From positions 23,728,630 through 23,792,629 of the forward strand of contig NC_063451.1 in assembly GCF_020379485.1 (NCBI RefSeq): a DNA stretch of 64,000 nucleotides. The letters run 5' to 3'. Source of the DNA: Brassica napus (taxonomy: Eukaryota; Streptophyta; Magnoliopsida; Brassicales; Brassicaceae). The notes under the pieces are model-generated. The model was not told the origin of the DNA. It did not search any database and was given only the letters and a program-made list of their open reading frames with translations. A program made the translations under genes and the position numbers. Of the stretch, positions 31,565-43,196 are shown one piece after another; the first letter of the stretch is position 1; each line of letters starts with the position of its first letter.

Positions 31565-34500
31565 ATGAAGAAGCGTCAACATTTGGGGGTTTTGGGATTA
31601 GGGTTCGTCGAATTTCAGATCATTTTCTGCTTATCGATTTGGTTGGCGTTTCCGCAGCAAGCTACGGGGCTTAGACCCATTAGGGAGAAAGCTCGAACCT
31701 GGAGCGACGAGGTTTGTGTGTGTGTTTTCGTTGATGATTGCTCTGAAATTTTCTTCCTTTCGATGTTTCCCAGAAAAAAGTTTGATGCTTTAGCTCTTAA
31801 GTTTGATGAGATTTGCGGGTTTGAGTTTGTATTGCTAGATGATTTTAGGGGAGTGCGCAAAGATAACAAGATAATATTTTTGTTTGGTTAATGGTTTGAT
31901 TCGTGAGATTTTGGTGATTTTGTAGTGGCTCTTTGGTAGAAAACAAGTATCTGAAGGAGGAAGGTTTTCCGCATGGAACATAACAGGAACATATAGAGGT
32001 TTGTGGCATGTCTTTCTTCGTTTTTCTGCTTGCGATGGTCCTGAACCCTCTCATGTGATGTGGGTACTATTGCTTCGTGCTGTGGACTATTTATCAAATA
32101 TCATTTTTTTTTTCCAGGGAATTGGAAGTTTCTGGATTCATTAAATAGCTCTTCGAAGTTCCAAGACTTCCAGAAATCAAATGGTAATTCTGTGGTTGAG
32201 TTAGTGGCTGTTCCAACAAAGATAACCGGTGTGCATTATGTTCAGGTGAACAGTTCACCTTGTAAAGTATTGTATTATAGGATTGTCCTTGATTATAGCA
32301 TGCAGTATTTGAACTTGTAAAAAATGTTGATGGAACAGGGTGTAGTTTTATTCCATGACGTATTTGACAATGAACAAAATTTGGGTGGTGCCCAAATAAG
32401 TCTGGAAGGTGTATATATATGGCCCTTTAGACAACTCCGCCTTGTGGCTAACAGGTATTAACGTTTGATTTTACTTAATTACTTTTAAGGTTTATTATTG
32501 AGTCTTTAACTCCAAGATCTTTGCATTACTTGACATAAACAGTGGCAAGGAGAGTGATTCAGGGCAAGATGAGAATAATCTTCTCTCAAATCCCTATCAT
32601 CTGGTAATCTTGTTTGACCCATTTTGGCAATGATAGTGCGTTGATCTGCTGATGGCTTGTTTGATGTGATAAAATGGTCGAAAAGGTAAACTAACGTTAA
32701 CTTTCTGATGTTTCCCAGCTCGGAATCTTTTCCTCTCAAGTGTTTCAAGAATCTACAAGAGACAGAATACTGCAACGGAAGATTTGTAAGCAGTAGCCTA
32801 TCACTTTCCTTAACAGTTTACTTTTTTCAGCGGCACTGATGTTCGATTCTCTTGTACTTCAGCGGCTAGAAATGAGATGGATAAACACTGTAACATCGAA
32901 ATAGCAGCTCAGATATCCCGTGTTGCTTCTAGTGACAACAGTATGCATTCTAACTCTAAAACATTGAGCTGATCATGGCGTAGTCTTTGTCTCTTTAGTC
33001 GCTTATAATCATGCGTTGAGGGAGTTTTCTATATTTGATAGATGGAGACAAAAGTTATTATCACATGGAAGGATTGATGGAAAGTCCTGGGGTAGGCGAT
33101 GACGGAGATTGTTTCTCGCCTTTGTTCCTGAATGCAACTTCTGTGAATGTCGAAGTCTACTACAACAAAGCTGTGAACTATACACTGATGGTCACTTTTG
33201 TATCCTTTGCTCAAAAGTCGTAATAGAATGCTTATCTACACTTGTGCAGTTTTAGGCGTGTTCCTTAACTTTCTATTGCACATAGGTCTCTTTCCTCCAG
33301 GTTCTTTTGTTGATCCGGCAAATGGAGCACGGTAACACACAATCTGTAAGATACTGATGTAGCCTAGATGGTCTGATATCGTTATTATTGCATAAAATGA
33401 GTTAGAAAAAAAATGCTAACTTATGGAAGTGTTTTTGTATGGAAGGGTGCTGCCAAGGTATCCATTGTAATGATCGGACATCAAGCAATCATGGATGCTT
33501 ACTTATGCCTTTTACATCTCACTGCTGGGATATTAGTTGGTATGTTTATCCACATAATAATACTTCTTTTTCGCATTAGTCTATTACTTTCTATGTCATG
33601 TAACATGCCATTTCAATGTTTTCTCAAACCTTCATTGCAACTTTCTCTCATGCAGAATCTCTATTTAATGCATTTGCAACCGCCGCGTTCTTCAAATTCG
33701 TAGTCTTTTCGATTTTCGAGATGAGATATCTTCTGGCCATATGGAAAGCAACCAGGCCTTCCAACAGCGGAGAAGGTTGGGAAACAATGAGGCGTGAACT
33801 CTCCTTTCTCTACAGCCGATTCTGTGAGTATTTAGCTCTTTGGTGTTTGTTTATCCGATTCAAGCTTCAAGCTGATGTTTCATCATTATCATTTGAACAG
33901 ATGGGATCCTACTTGGAGGGATATTGATAATGTACGAGTTGCACAACTACATGCGGCCGATTCTTCTTCTCATGTACTCGTTTTGGATACCACAGATAGT
34001 CACCAATGTCATCCGGGATTCAAGAAAGCCCCTGCACCCGTATTACATCGTGGGCATGACTGCTACACGGTTAGCTATACCGTTATATGTTTTTGGATGC
34101 CCACACAACTTCATGCGTGTAGTGCCTAGCAAGGCCTGGTGCGTGTGCTTGTGCACGTTCATGGGGTTGCAAGCTGTCATTCTTCTTCTTCAGCATTACT
34201 TTGGTTCACGTTGCTTTGTTCCCCGTCAGGTTTGTTCTTTTACACGTAGATTACATTCAATATCTCGTAAATTGAACTCAACCTGGCTACCTATAATCTC
34301 TTTTTTGTTCATCGTATTCACCGATATGCAGATGCTACCAGAGAAATACAACTACCACAGAAGATTCAATCAGGACGTAAGCCGCAACACTGACTGTGTC
34401 ATCTGCATGACAGCTATCAATCTCAGACAGCGTACCAGTGATTTCATGGTAGAGCTCTTCCTTCACCCAAAAGCCAACTCTCGTTTCTCTTAATTTAATT

Positions 34501-34650
34501 TTTCCCTCAATAGAGAGAATTATGAGCGTGTGGTTGTTGTGAAAACAGGTAACTCCATGTGAACATTTCTTCCACACGGGATGCTTACAGAGATGGATGG
34601 ATATAAAGATGGAGTGCCCGACTTGTAGGCGTTCCCTGCCTCCAGCTTAG
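31565..34650 (+). CDS. FLY1: Transmembrane RING E3 ubiquitin ligase, FLYING SAUCER1 type
   Basis: Fourteen exons: 31565-31711, 31926-31998, 32118-32245, 32339-32454, 32543-32603, 32719-32785, 32863-32940, 33042-33199, 33286-33345, 33446-33539, 33656-33823, 33901-34229, 34332-34448 and 34549-34650. All introns are GT-AG and the frame stays open for 565 residues. The order is an N-terminal hydrophobic signal or anchor, a lumenal domain, several membrane helices (from about residue 265, e.g. YTLMVTF and the VLLLI helix) and a C-terminal RING-H2 domain (CVIC, then PCEHFFHTGC, then CPTC). Arabidopsis FLY1 sits in endomembranes and limits pectin methylesterification in seed mucilage by regulating pectin methylesterase enzymes. 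All zinc ligands are present, so it should be active. The symbol rests on recalled sequence similarity to At4g28370 and on gene order. Confidence 0.93.
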
Positions 34651-35582
34651 AGGATGTTTTTGGTTTGTTAGGATGTACAGACTTCACCCCAGTTTAATTT
34701 GGCGGGTAACAACTCAAATCGAACTTCCTAAGCTTAAACTTTTCATTTGTTTTTAGGTATGTAGATAGGGTCTTGGTTCTGTGATTGGTTGATCTTTGAG
34801 GAACCATGCTTCTGTTTGAGTGTTTTGTCAACTGTTTTGTTTTCAGGTCTGTCTGGAATAGTTGTGGGGTGTTTCAAAAAAATACGAAGTTAACTGAAAC
34901 AGGTGGGTGGGTGGGGCTGGGCTCTTTGGTTTTATGTCCTTGGGAGAGGTGTAGAAAGGTTATTAGATGAAAGCAGAAGAGCAAACACGGAATCTGTAAC
35001 CGCAGCTAGAAATTGCGAATAGACATTGTGTTCTGTATAAACTGTTTAATGTTACAATCTTAGTGCATATTCTTTCACCCCCACAGCCCAATCTTTAGCA
35101 CATTTTTCGTTGCCGCATACTTGAGAAATCCTTATATGCGTAAAACCTGGACCAGGAGCAATGGGAAGTACTGCCGTAGGTACGAGGAACTGTAAGGGTT
35201 TTTATATAGAGAGGATGAATCAAGTAGTGGCATAAGTTCAAGGAACAGAACTCAACTCCTTGTAGTAGCTGTCTGAAGTGGTTTAATGGGATCTGAGACT
35301 GACACTTCAAGACCAAACCTTAGGGCTGGATTTAGATCACACACTCCCTTATAACCCAAGTAAACCCAATATTATTATTAATACAAGCCTTGGCATAAAC
35401 TTTACATCTATGCATCTCTCATATTGTTAAGCAAGCATAAACCAGCGGTGTTATCCAGTGTTTTTCTTCGTTATTTTATTTTTGTTGGAAAGAAGTCACA
35501 ACTATGACAAAAGCCACAAACTTGACAGAGTACATTCGATAAACACACACAGTTTTATTCACTCGTACACCTCATCCATCGT
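34651..35582. other. Convergent 3' regions of FLY1 and AAC3
   Basis: No open frame of note. The first few hundred bases are probably the FLY1 3'UTR and the last part is the AAC3 3'UTR. No repeats with clear ends were found. Confidence 0.5.
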
Positions 35583-37082
35583 TTAGCCACTACCAGAGCC
35601 GTACTTCTTGCCAAACACAAGGAGCTGGAGCTTGTCATAGCCAGCAAGTACACCAGCGCCCGCAACAGCACGGAGGATGTTGGCACCTGCACCTTTGAAA
35701 AGCGACTTGGCTCCTTCTTTCTTAACAATCTGATTAAAGGCCTGAAGTGAGCTCGTGTACTTCACTGCTTCACCTGATGTCATCATCATTCTTCTACGCA
35801 CCGTGTCTATCGGGTATGACGCCAGTCCAGCTCCAATGGTGATTCCCCATCCCAGCAAGAAACTCGCCAAGAAGTTATCCTATAAAACCAATTTGAGTAA
35901 AACAGTACTATAACAAAGGACTCTCAATACATTGAAGCGAAGAGTTATCTCTACCTCGAGACCATCAACAAGAACCACAGGCTTCAAGGAATCATACAGT
36001 CCAAAGTAGAGCCCACGGTACACGATGATTCCAACACAGGAGATGTTGAAACCGCGGTATAGTCCCACAACACCATCAGAGGCTATAGTCTTCTTGTACA
36101 CGTCAACTATGCCATTAAACTGCCTCTGACCACCCTTCTTGGCTGCTTTGGCATCGTTGGCTAAACGGGTACGTGCGTAATCTAAAGAGTAGACAAAAAG
36201 CAGAGACGATGCACCAGCTGCACCACCAGAAGCCAAGTTACCTGCAAACCATTTCCAGTATCCGTCTTTGTCTTTCTTGAAGTTGAACAGTCGCTTGAAG
36301 TAGTCTTTGAATGCAAAGTTCAAAGCCTGCAAAAACATAAGGAAACCTTTACTTAACACAACCGCATGGCCAACACAACTGCATTGCCAGATCTGAGATA
36401 TGGGAGATATAAACTGTAAGAGATAAAATCTCCCACACCGGAAGATAGAAGATAGAAGGAATAGTAACTATTATACAAAATAGATGGACCGATACCGTTT
36501 AAGATTAGACTTAACATGGTATCAAAATCCAAACCATCATCTTAAGTAATATATAAGAGAAATGGACTAATCCGCAGCGTCAAACATCTATACAAGAACC
36601 AAGCTTAAGAAGATAACCTGAGTGGGGAAGTATCTGAGAACATTGGCGGTGTTGCCTCTCCAAAGAGCAAGCACGCCTTCGTCTTTGACCGTCCGGGTAA
36701 AACAGTCAGTGATTCCTTTGTATGGTTCAGAGAGACGCCCGGCTCTGATCATTTCATCTTGGTTCTGAATCAAGAGCTTAACACGCTCGATAGGAGCGGC
36801 TGCAGTCTTTGAAACGGCAGCTGAGACTCCTCCCATGAGAAAATCAATCAAGAAGCCAGTGCTAGTTTTCTCGGTAGGAGCTTGAGCAAGTACGGGAAGT
36901 GAGCCACGTGGTATAAGAGAAGTGTCATGACTAGTTGGCTGCAGTAGACTCTGCAAACCTCCATTGACATAAGCTCCAGAGACGCTGTGATTACGAGGTT
37001 GCACACTTGGAGATAGTGTACTAATCAAGGAGGTTTGTCCATGAACCTTCTGAAACACCGATGGATGCCTTGGTTCATTCAT
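35583..37082 (-). CDS. AAC3: Mitochondrial ADP/ATP carrier
   Basis: Three coding exons, complement of 36618-37082, 35955-36326 and 35583-35879, give 377 residues. The N-terminal extension (about 75 residues, rich in Ser and basic residues) is typical of plant ADP/ATP carriers. Three mitochondrial-carrier repeats of about 100 residues follow, with [17 protein letters not shown] and [11 protein letters not shown] as the Px[D/E]xx[R/K]-type motifs. RRRMMM is the signature of true ADP/ATP exchangers. The protein swaps cytosolic ADP for matrix ATP across the inner membrane. The ATG at 37082 is preferred because a splice acceptor lies eight bases upstream, which removes the more distal in-frame ATGs. 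The gene looks intact. The symbol follows similarity and synteny to At4g28390 from memory. Confidence 0.93.
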
Positions 37083-37090
37083 TTTTGTTC

Positions 37091-37407
37091 CTACAAAACT
37101 CAGCACAATATGAATCAAGAACAGAGAAGCCATGATCAACCATTTATCATTCCAACATATAACATCGTACTTATTTTGTTTAAAGCCATCAAGACATCAT
37201 TACAAACACAGGAGCACACTTAGAAACCTACATGCAAGCTTCTCAAACGAGATGATTCTTGGTCAATATCAAGAAACGAGCCGCATAGAATTCACGAGCA
37301 GCAAGAACAATCATAGATAGGCAACAATTAAAGTAAGCGAATTGTCAATGATAAAGCTAGCTAAGAATATACACGTGGAGAGTCTAGAGGAATCCATGGA
37401 AACTTAC
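37091..37407 (-). other. AAC3: 5'UTR intron of AAC3
   Basis: On the minus strand a donor CG|GTAAGT at 37407 and an acceptor TTTGTAG|GAAC ending at 37091 enclose 317 nt, just upstream of the start codon. Leader introns of this kind often raise expression in plants. The 5'UTR exon would lie from 37408 to about 37480. Confidence 0.65.
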
Positions 37408-37479
37408 CGAAGGTTTGTTTCTCTAAGCGGCAAATGCTACTGCATTCCTTTGACTCGTGTCCTTCTGGGCCCATTTTAA

Positions 37480-38339
37480 AGCCCTCGAGATTATTTTATA
37501 TTATCTTTATCCTTTTTTATTGTTTATCTTATGTTTTATTGAATTCAAGACATGGATTAGTCAAAGAGCCACGACATAACCAAACGTATAGGCCAAACAT
37601 ACCGAAGTGGTCATAAGATGAACATAGAAACAACAAAACACCTGAACGAACAACGAGAAAACAGAACACAATTCTCTCATTATATTACTTCAAATATACT
37701 CAAGCCACAAGAACACAAATTTGAAACAGTCTACTAAAAACTGCTATGAGGCCCAGGACTTGAGATTAAAATCTTGAAAACCCACAAAACACATGTAAAC
37801 TTCATTATTCATTGATATTAGATTAATGACATTGCCAAAAGTGATGTCTCTATAGCTGTGAGAGATAAAACTAAAAATCAAGATTTTATTGGAATAATTG
37901 TTAGGTTTAGCTGGAAGTAGATTTCTATTTAGATAGTTTGTTCGAACTAATTTAATATTGACAATGAAAATGACAAAGAACAAAGCCAAAAGCTAGATAA
38001 TATAGCTCCAAAGAGTATTTTAAGTATTTTAGTAAATTCATAGTGTGATGAATTTAGTTGTTTTTTTCTTGTATCAAAGGAACATGTGTCATGTCTTCCT
38101 CAGTGAATCTCGTTTGTTGAGTATCCGCCTGACAGCCGATGTGATTTCGTTTTGATCATTATCCACTCAATCCGGAACTCGCTATTTCCGGAGCAAAAAC
38201 TCACCTTCACCCGCTCCCGTCTCCGCCACTGTTAACGGAAGAAGAGCGAGCACTAGTGGTGGTTACATGTATAACTAAATAGCTTTATTTAAAGAATTGA
38301 TGTGTACTGAAAGTTGTTGATAAAAAAAAAAAAGATATG
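37480..38339. other. Gene-free spacer between AAC3 and the retrotransposon
   Basis: AT-rich DNA with no protein-like frame. A small GC-richer patch at 38150-38240 has no recognisable coding content. The target duplication ATATG of the LTR element is at 38335-38339. Confidence 0.5.
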
Positions 38340-38816
38340 CGTAAAATCTAAAATCTACCCTAAGTATTTGACAGTGATCGGGAGTTTGATCCAGGGAAGA
38401 CAAATGATGTAGGCAACGATATCTTTAGAACACAATGATGTAAACAGTTTCCGGTAGTTTAAAATGGACTTTATTGATAAATAAGATCGAATACAATGAG
38501 TTGAACTTGATCGAATGATACAAATGAGATCGGTAAAGAAAGAATCTAAGATCGGGATGGAAACAAAGTCGATGTATGTGTGTAGCTCTCTCTAAGGTTT
38601 TCAACGTGTCTCTCTTCATTCCCATTCTTCCTCCTTTATAGAGAGTCGACCTCGTGACTTTTGTAACTGCTCCGCGATCTCCGTCTCTTGTTCCGCGATC
38701 TCCGAGACTTCGATGGCTTCATCTTGAGTTCGTATGTTCGCTATGGGTTTCAGTTCCTTACGGCTCATGTCCTTGATCGAGGCCCAGTAATATACTGACC
38801 AATATTGGGTCCAACA
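38340..38816 (-). repeat. 3' LTR of the gypsy-type element
   Basis: It aligns over its full 477 bp with the other LTR. The inner end reads TGTTGG on the minus strand. The outer terminal base has changed, so the expected TG/CA end reads CG on the plus strand. Confidence 0.9.
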
Positions 38817-38832
38817 TTTGTCCCCCAGTCTC
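38817..38832 (-). other. Polypurine tract
   Basis: GAGACTGGGGGACAAA abuts the 3' LTR on the minus strand and would prime plus-strand synthesis. Confidence 0.75.
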
Positions 38833-39157
38833 TTTTGATTTGATCGAAAAGAAAAGAGGCGGTTAACTTTTAACTTGGGTCTCATTGCTTGGTAACCGAT
38901 ACCGCTAGGATTCGACTTAATGACGATTCTTGAAAAACCGTTTGTTGGCGTATTTTTTTATTATTATTTTAATCCGTAACGGCTATCTTAGCCGCCGCTA
39001 GGGCGTAAACTAGGTCATCATTATCTTTCTTGAAAACGACGATAGAGCCGTTAAGGTGGCTATATATAAGTAAGGGATCTTCTTTGGTCTCAATTTTGTT
39101 CCCTCTTTCTCGTTGCTTTCTCCTTTACTCTGAAATTTTCTGTTTGTTGAGCTCGAG

Positions 39158-41083
39158 ATGTCTTCGTCGTTCACTTTCGCTTGTTCGACTACTAAAGCCG
39201 ATGATCTTGAGGACCTTTACAAGACGTACGGGGTCGATCGTGCCGTCGTTCTCGATTTGGCCGGTACGAATGAGACTCCCGAGACCGTGCGAGAAGATTA
39301 CTATGGAGCCTATCTTTTTTTCTTTCACTCTTGTGGTCTTATCTTCCCGATCCCAGAGCCCATACTTGAGATTCTGGCGGAGCTTGGGTTATCGCTTACT
39401 CAGATCCTCCCAAATTTTCTTAGGTATCTTACCCCCTCCTTGTGAGGGCTAGGGAGGAAGGTCTTTCTTTCGGCCTTAGTGAGTTCCAACAGCTCGTTCT
39501 GGTGAAGCGGAACCAGCAGAACCCTGGTACCTTCCTTGTGTCTCCGCGCCCAGGTCGCCACGTCATCGAGGAAATTCCCTATCGCGATGAGAAGTGGCAC
39601 GAACAATTTTTCATTTTCAAGATGGATCGAGCATCTATGGGTGAATTCGACTTCTCTCGGCTTCCTCGGAGTTGGGCCGAGAATATCGGTTAGTTTTCTT
39701 TTGTCTATGTGTCGATTTTTCTCTTTGGAAAATAGGTGACTCGACTTTTCGTTTTTCTTTGATCGATTCAGCTCCTTTCGGAAGCTCTTCGATGTCAGAC
39801 AAGATTCATGGTTTGATCGGGTTTCTTCGGAGAGGTCGTTCGAACTGGTCTTCATTTGACCAAACTCGGATTCGAACCTTCTTTGCTATGCCGGAGGGGA
39901 TCAACAGGGCCCCTCTGGTTGGGGGTTCTAAGGACGAGGCCGAATACTCCCAGGAAGTCATAGCGACTCCTTCCGTTCAGGCCCAGTCTTCGGATCGATT
40001 AACAAGACAGCTCGTGAGGAGGTCGTCATTCCGCACTTCTGGGTCTGCATCGAGGGGCCAAGCTTCTGGAAAATCTCCCTTGATCCCGATTCACGATTCC
40101 GACGATGAAGATGCTTTGGAAGGGAGACGATCTCCTGTCTCATTGAGCCCTGGCTCGAGGACGAGACCGTTGCGGCGACTCGCAAGCGACGCCGATCGTC
40201 GAAGGGTGCCTTGCCCGGCCTATCTTTTCCTAGGTTTGTTCCTGAGGGGATGGTTCTTTGTTTGCGGCTCAAGGTGACCTAATTTCCCTCGCTGGTCGCA
40301 TGAGGTCTGCAGGCTGCCGTCTTCCATCTCTTGCTTTCTCAGCCGAGAAGGAAGCTTACGCCAATGTTGCGGTGGCGAGCTCTAAGGTTCGTTTCCCACC
40401 TTCTTTTCCTTGAAAATTTGCTTCGAGGTTCTTATTTGCTTATCTTGGTTTCTTCTCAGGTGATGGAAGCTTTCAATGAATACGTTGTGGTGATGGAAGA
40501 TCAGGTCGTGGCTTCTCGGAATGACAAGGAAATCGAGAGTATTGGTTCCGAGATCAAGAGGCTTTTGAAGGAGCTTGAAGCCACCTAGCGAGAAGGGAAG
40601 AAGAATGCAGAAAAGATCGAGGCTTTGACTCAGGATTGGAAGAGAATTACCTAGGAGAACGAGGCTCTTATGACCCAGATGGTTGCTCAGAAGGCAAGAA
40701 TCGCGGCGCTCGAGGTCGAGAAAGATCGAGACAATCGACATGCTTCTCACGTTGCTTGTCGTGATATCGCGACTTGGTACCGGGAAATCCTTGAATCCTT
40801 GAAGGATAAGTGGACGAGCAAGAAAAAGGAAGTGTCTGCTGAGATTCAGCTGCAAGAAGTGATCGCCAACATCGATCTTCTGAACGAGCTCAAGGATGGG
40901 GGTCTGACTGTGGACGCAGAGCTTGCTTGTTTAAAGGAGATCGAAGGAGATTGTGAGGATCTTGTTGCTTCAGCCACCGTGCCAGATTGGTCGATCTCCG
41001 AGCTCGATATTCCTCAAGTCTCAGACGATTCAGTGGATCAAGTCGGAGGGTCGTCTGTCCCCGATGACTCCGCTTCTAGTTAA
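39158..41083 (+). pseudogene. Antisense reading region 1 of the retrotransposon
   Basis: It runs opposite to gag. The start (MSSSFTFACSTTKADDLEDL...) and the segment with LYKTYGVDRAVVLDL, ILPNFLRY and GRHVIEEIPYRDEKWHE resemble the plant family known as 'putative gypsy type transposon' (Pfam Transposase_28). The C-terminal half is coiled coil and ends WSISELDIPQVSDD...SSVPDDSASS at 41083. Frameshifts (one near 39430-39442) and at least two stops (near 40586 and 40652) break it, and possible introns exist (e.g. acceptor near 40460). Its function is unknown. It occupies the place usually filled by an antisense frame in Tat elements. Confidence 0.6.
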
Positions 41084-41404
41084 TTTTTTTTTTGTTTAAT
41101 TTTTTTTTGTTTTCCGCGATCTTTGATCGTGATACCTTAGATATTCTTAATAGATAAGCATAATGTTTCGGGATATCCTTGTTTCCTTAGCCTTCGATAT
41201 TCCTTTTGCTCAGGTCATTGAGATACGGCGAGGCCTTGACATATATAAAGCTTCACTTTGTTTTAGGAATTACCATAGTGCTTCGTTTAATTTTGTTTTG
41301 CTTGCCAAAGAAACAGGGCATCGAGAAGATCAAACCTTCGCGACTCTGATAGGGTGTGAACTCGAACTGGTAGTATTAATGCGGAATGCATTCGATCCGG
41401 AGAT

Positions 41405-42563
41405 GTGAGCGAAGCGTTCACAAAAGTTCTTCGTGAGGAGACCCGACTTCCACGGGCTTCGGCCCAAGAGGTAAGGGACCTTGAGGGTGAAAAGTCTGCT
41501 GCTCGTGTTAAGTCGAGTAGCCCGACAGGTTCGGAGGGACGTGACCGCCCCCCGAAGAAGGCTAAAATGAATGGTTCAGACTGCCGTCTCGGTGTTTCAC
41601 GTGAACCGGCTGTTGCCAAACCGTTTCATTGGCAGTTTTCTCACTCCAATGATTGCCATATTACAGAAAACCCGGATAGGGTTGCTCACTTGGTGAGGCA
41701 CTTCAAACCTGCTGGGTGTCCACTTCCTTCTTTGCGAAATATGACGGAACGCGAGGCTTATGTGAAGATGGTCATGGCCAATGCTAAGGTCATTATTTTT
41801 CGATATTCGATCCTTTTAAATCTTTGGTTTGTTTTGGCTGTGCTGATTTGCTGTGTTCCGGGCTATGGAGGCTAACAATGAGTTCGCGGCGACTTTTGAG
41901 AAACGCCTACAGGATGTTCCGCATTCCGACGAGCTTTATAAAATAAAAAAGGCCGTTCGAGAGCTAAAGCTTGGCCTGAAGATGGCTCAAGATCGAGAGC
42001 GTGCCAACGCTGCTCGACTGGCCGCTGCCGAAAAGTTAGGGAATCAGGCTGCTTCGCTCGAAGCTCGTCTGCGAGTTGTGAGTAACGAGAGGAAATCGGC
42101 CCTCGAGCAGGTTTCCTTTTTGGAGGCGAAGGTGAAATCTTCTGCTAATAAGTTCTCTGACGACCTTCGTCGTGTAACTTATGACGCCAAAAAAGCTCTT
42201 GGGGACAGCTACTTGGACGTATTGGTATCCTTAAGGGAGAAGTGGGAGAAGAAGAAGGCCACAACCGATTGTGAAGCTCGTCTTTGGGAGGTCATGGCGA
42301 ATATAGATCTCTTGAAGGAGATCACGAACAATAATCTTTTGGCTTCAGACGAGCTGATGCGCCTTCGAACGAAGGAGGTCGAGCTCGGGTCCGAGCTCGA
42401 TATGATGGCGATTTCGGATTTCTCTGTTGGGAAGCTTGATCTGCCTCAGATTTCGGAGGATCTACCAGAATATTTCTTTGCTAAGGTTCCTTCTGTGGCG
42501 GACGATGTGACGAAGTGCTCGGGTGGTCAGTTCGAGGATGGTGAATTCGGCATCGAAGAGTAG
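41405..42563 (+). pseudogene. Antisense reading region 2, related to the C-terminal half of region 1
   Basis: The frame 41405-41787 has KKAKMNGSD and a conserved HWQFSHSNDCHITENPDRV block. The frame 41853-42563 is a long coiled coil ending SVGKLDLPQISEDLPEYFF. The last 90 residues parallel region 1 (YLDVLVSLREKWEKKK versus YREILESLKDKWTSKKK; WEVMANIDLLKEI versus QEVIANIDLLNEL). An intron starting GTCATT at 41788 is plausible, but its acceptor near 41863 is not canonical. The 711-nt C-terminal frame is open. Confidence 0.55.
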
Positions 42564-43196
42564 CTTTTGGGATTTTTTGTTTTTGTTTTTCCCTTTTGCT
42601 TTTGTTGCTTTATTATTATTATTATTTAATAAAGAAGGGGTCGTGAGTCCCGGTTTATTTGTTGTTTTTTTTTTATATTTATGCGAGGCCGATCTTTTGG
42701 GGCCGTGAGTCGATTTGTTGTAGATACTTTTATCGACGGTTTTGATGTAACAAAGGATTTTGTTAGCTATTTTCGTCGCCCTCATTGGCGGAGTTGGCCG
42801 CAACCGAGGACTTGATCAGGGTCCCGGTTTTTGGTCAACTGTCGTAGTTTTACGATAGGAGATCCGATATGATCGAACTACAATGTCTAAGAACTGTATT
42901 TATTAAGGTGACGGATTCTGGTTTGTTACAGATTTAAAAAGGAAAGCAACTTAATATTGTCATGCCATTGTCCCTCGGGTGTTGTGATATTCTTACTTTG
43001 AGCTTTGAAGTTGGAGGGTGACTAGACTCGTGTCGTGAGTTGCCTACGTACCCTCGTTGAGGGATCAAATCATAATGTAGTTCGATTATTTCCCCAGGGA
43101 GTGGGTCTGTTGTTTGATGGTTCGTGTACATGGGTACGTCTGTTGTTGGTTTTGGCTGCTTGATTTAGGAGTGTTGCTCGATGTCCTTGAAGCTTG

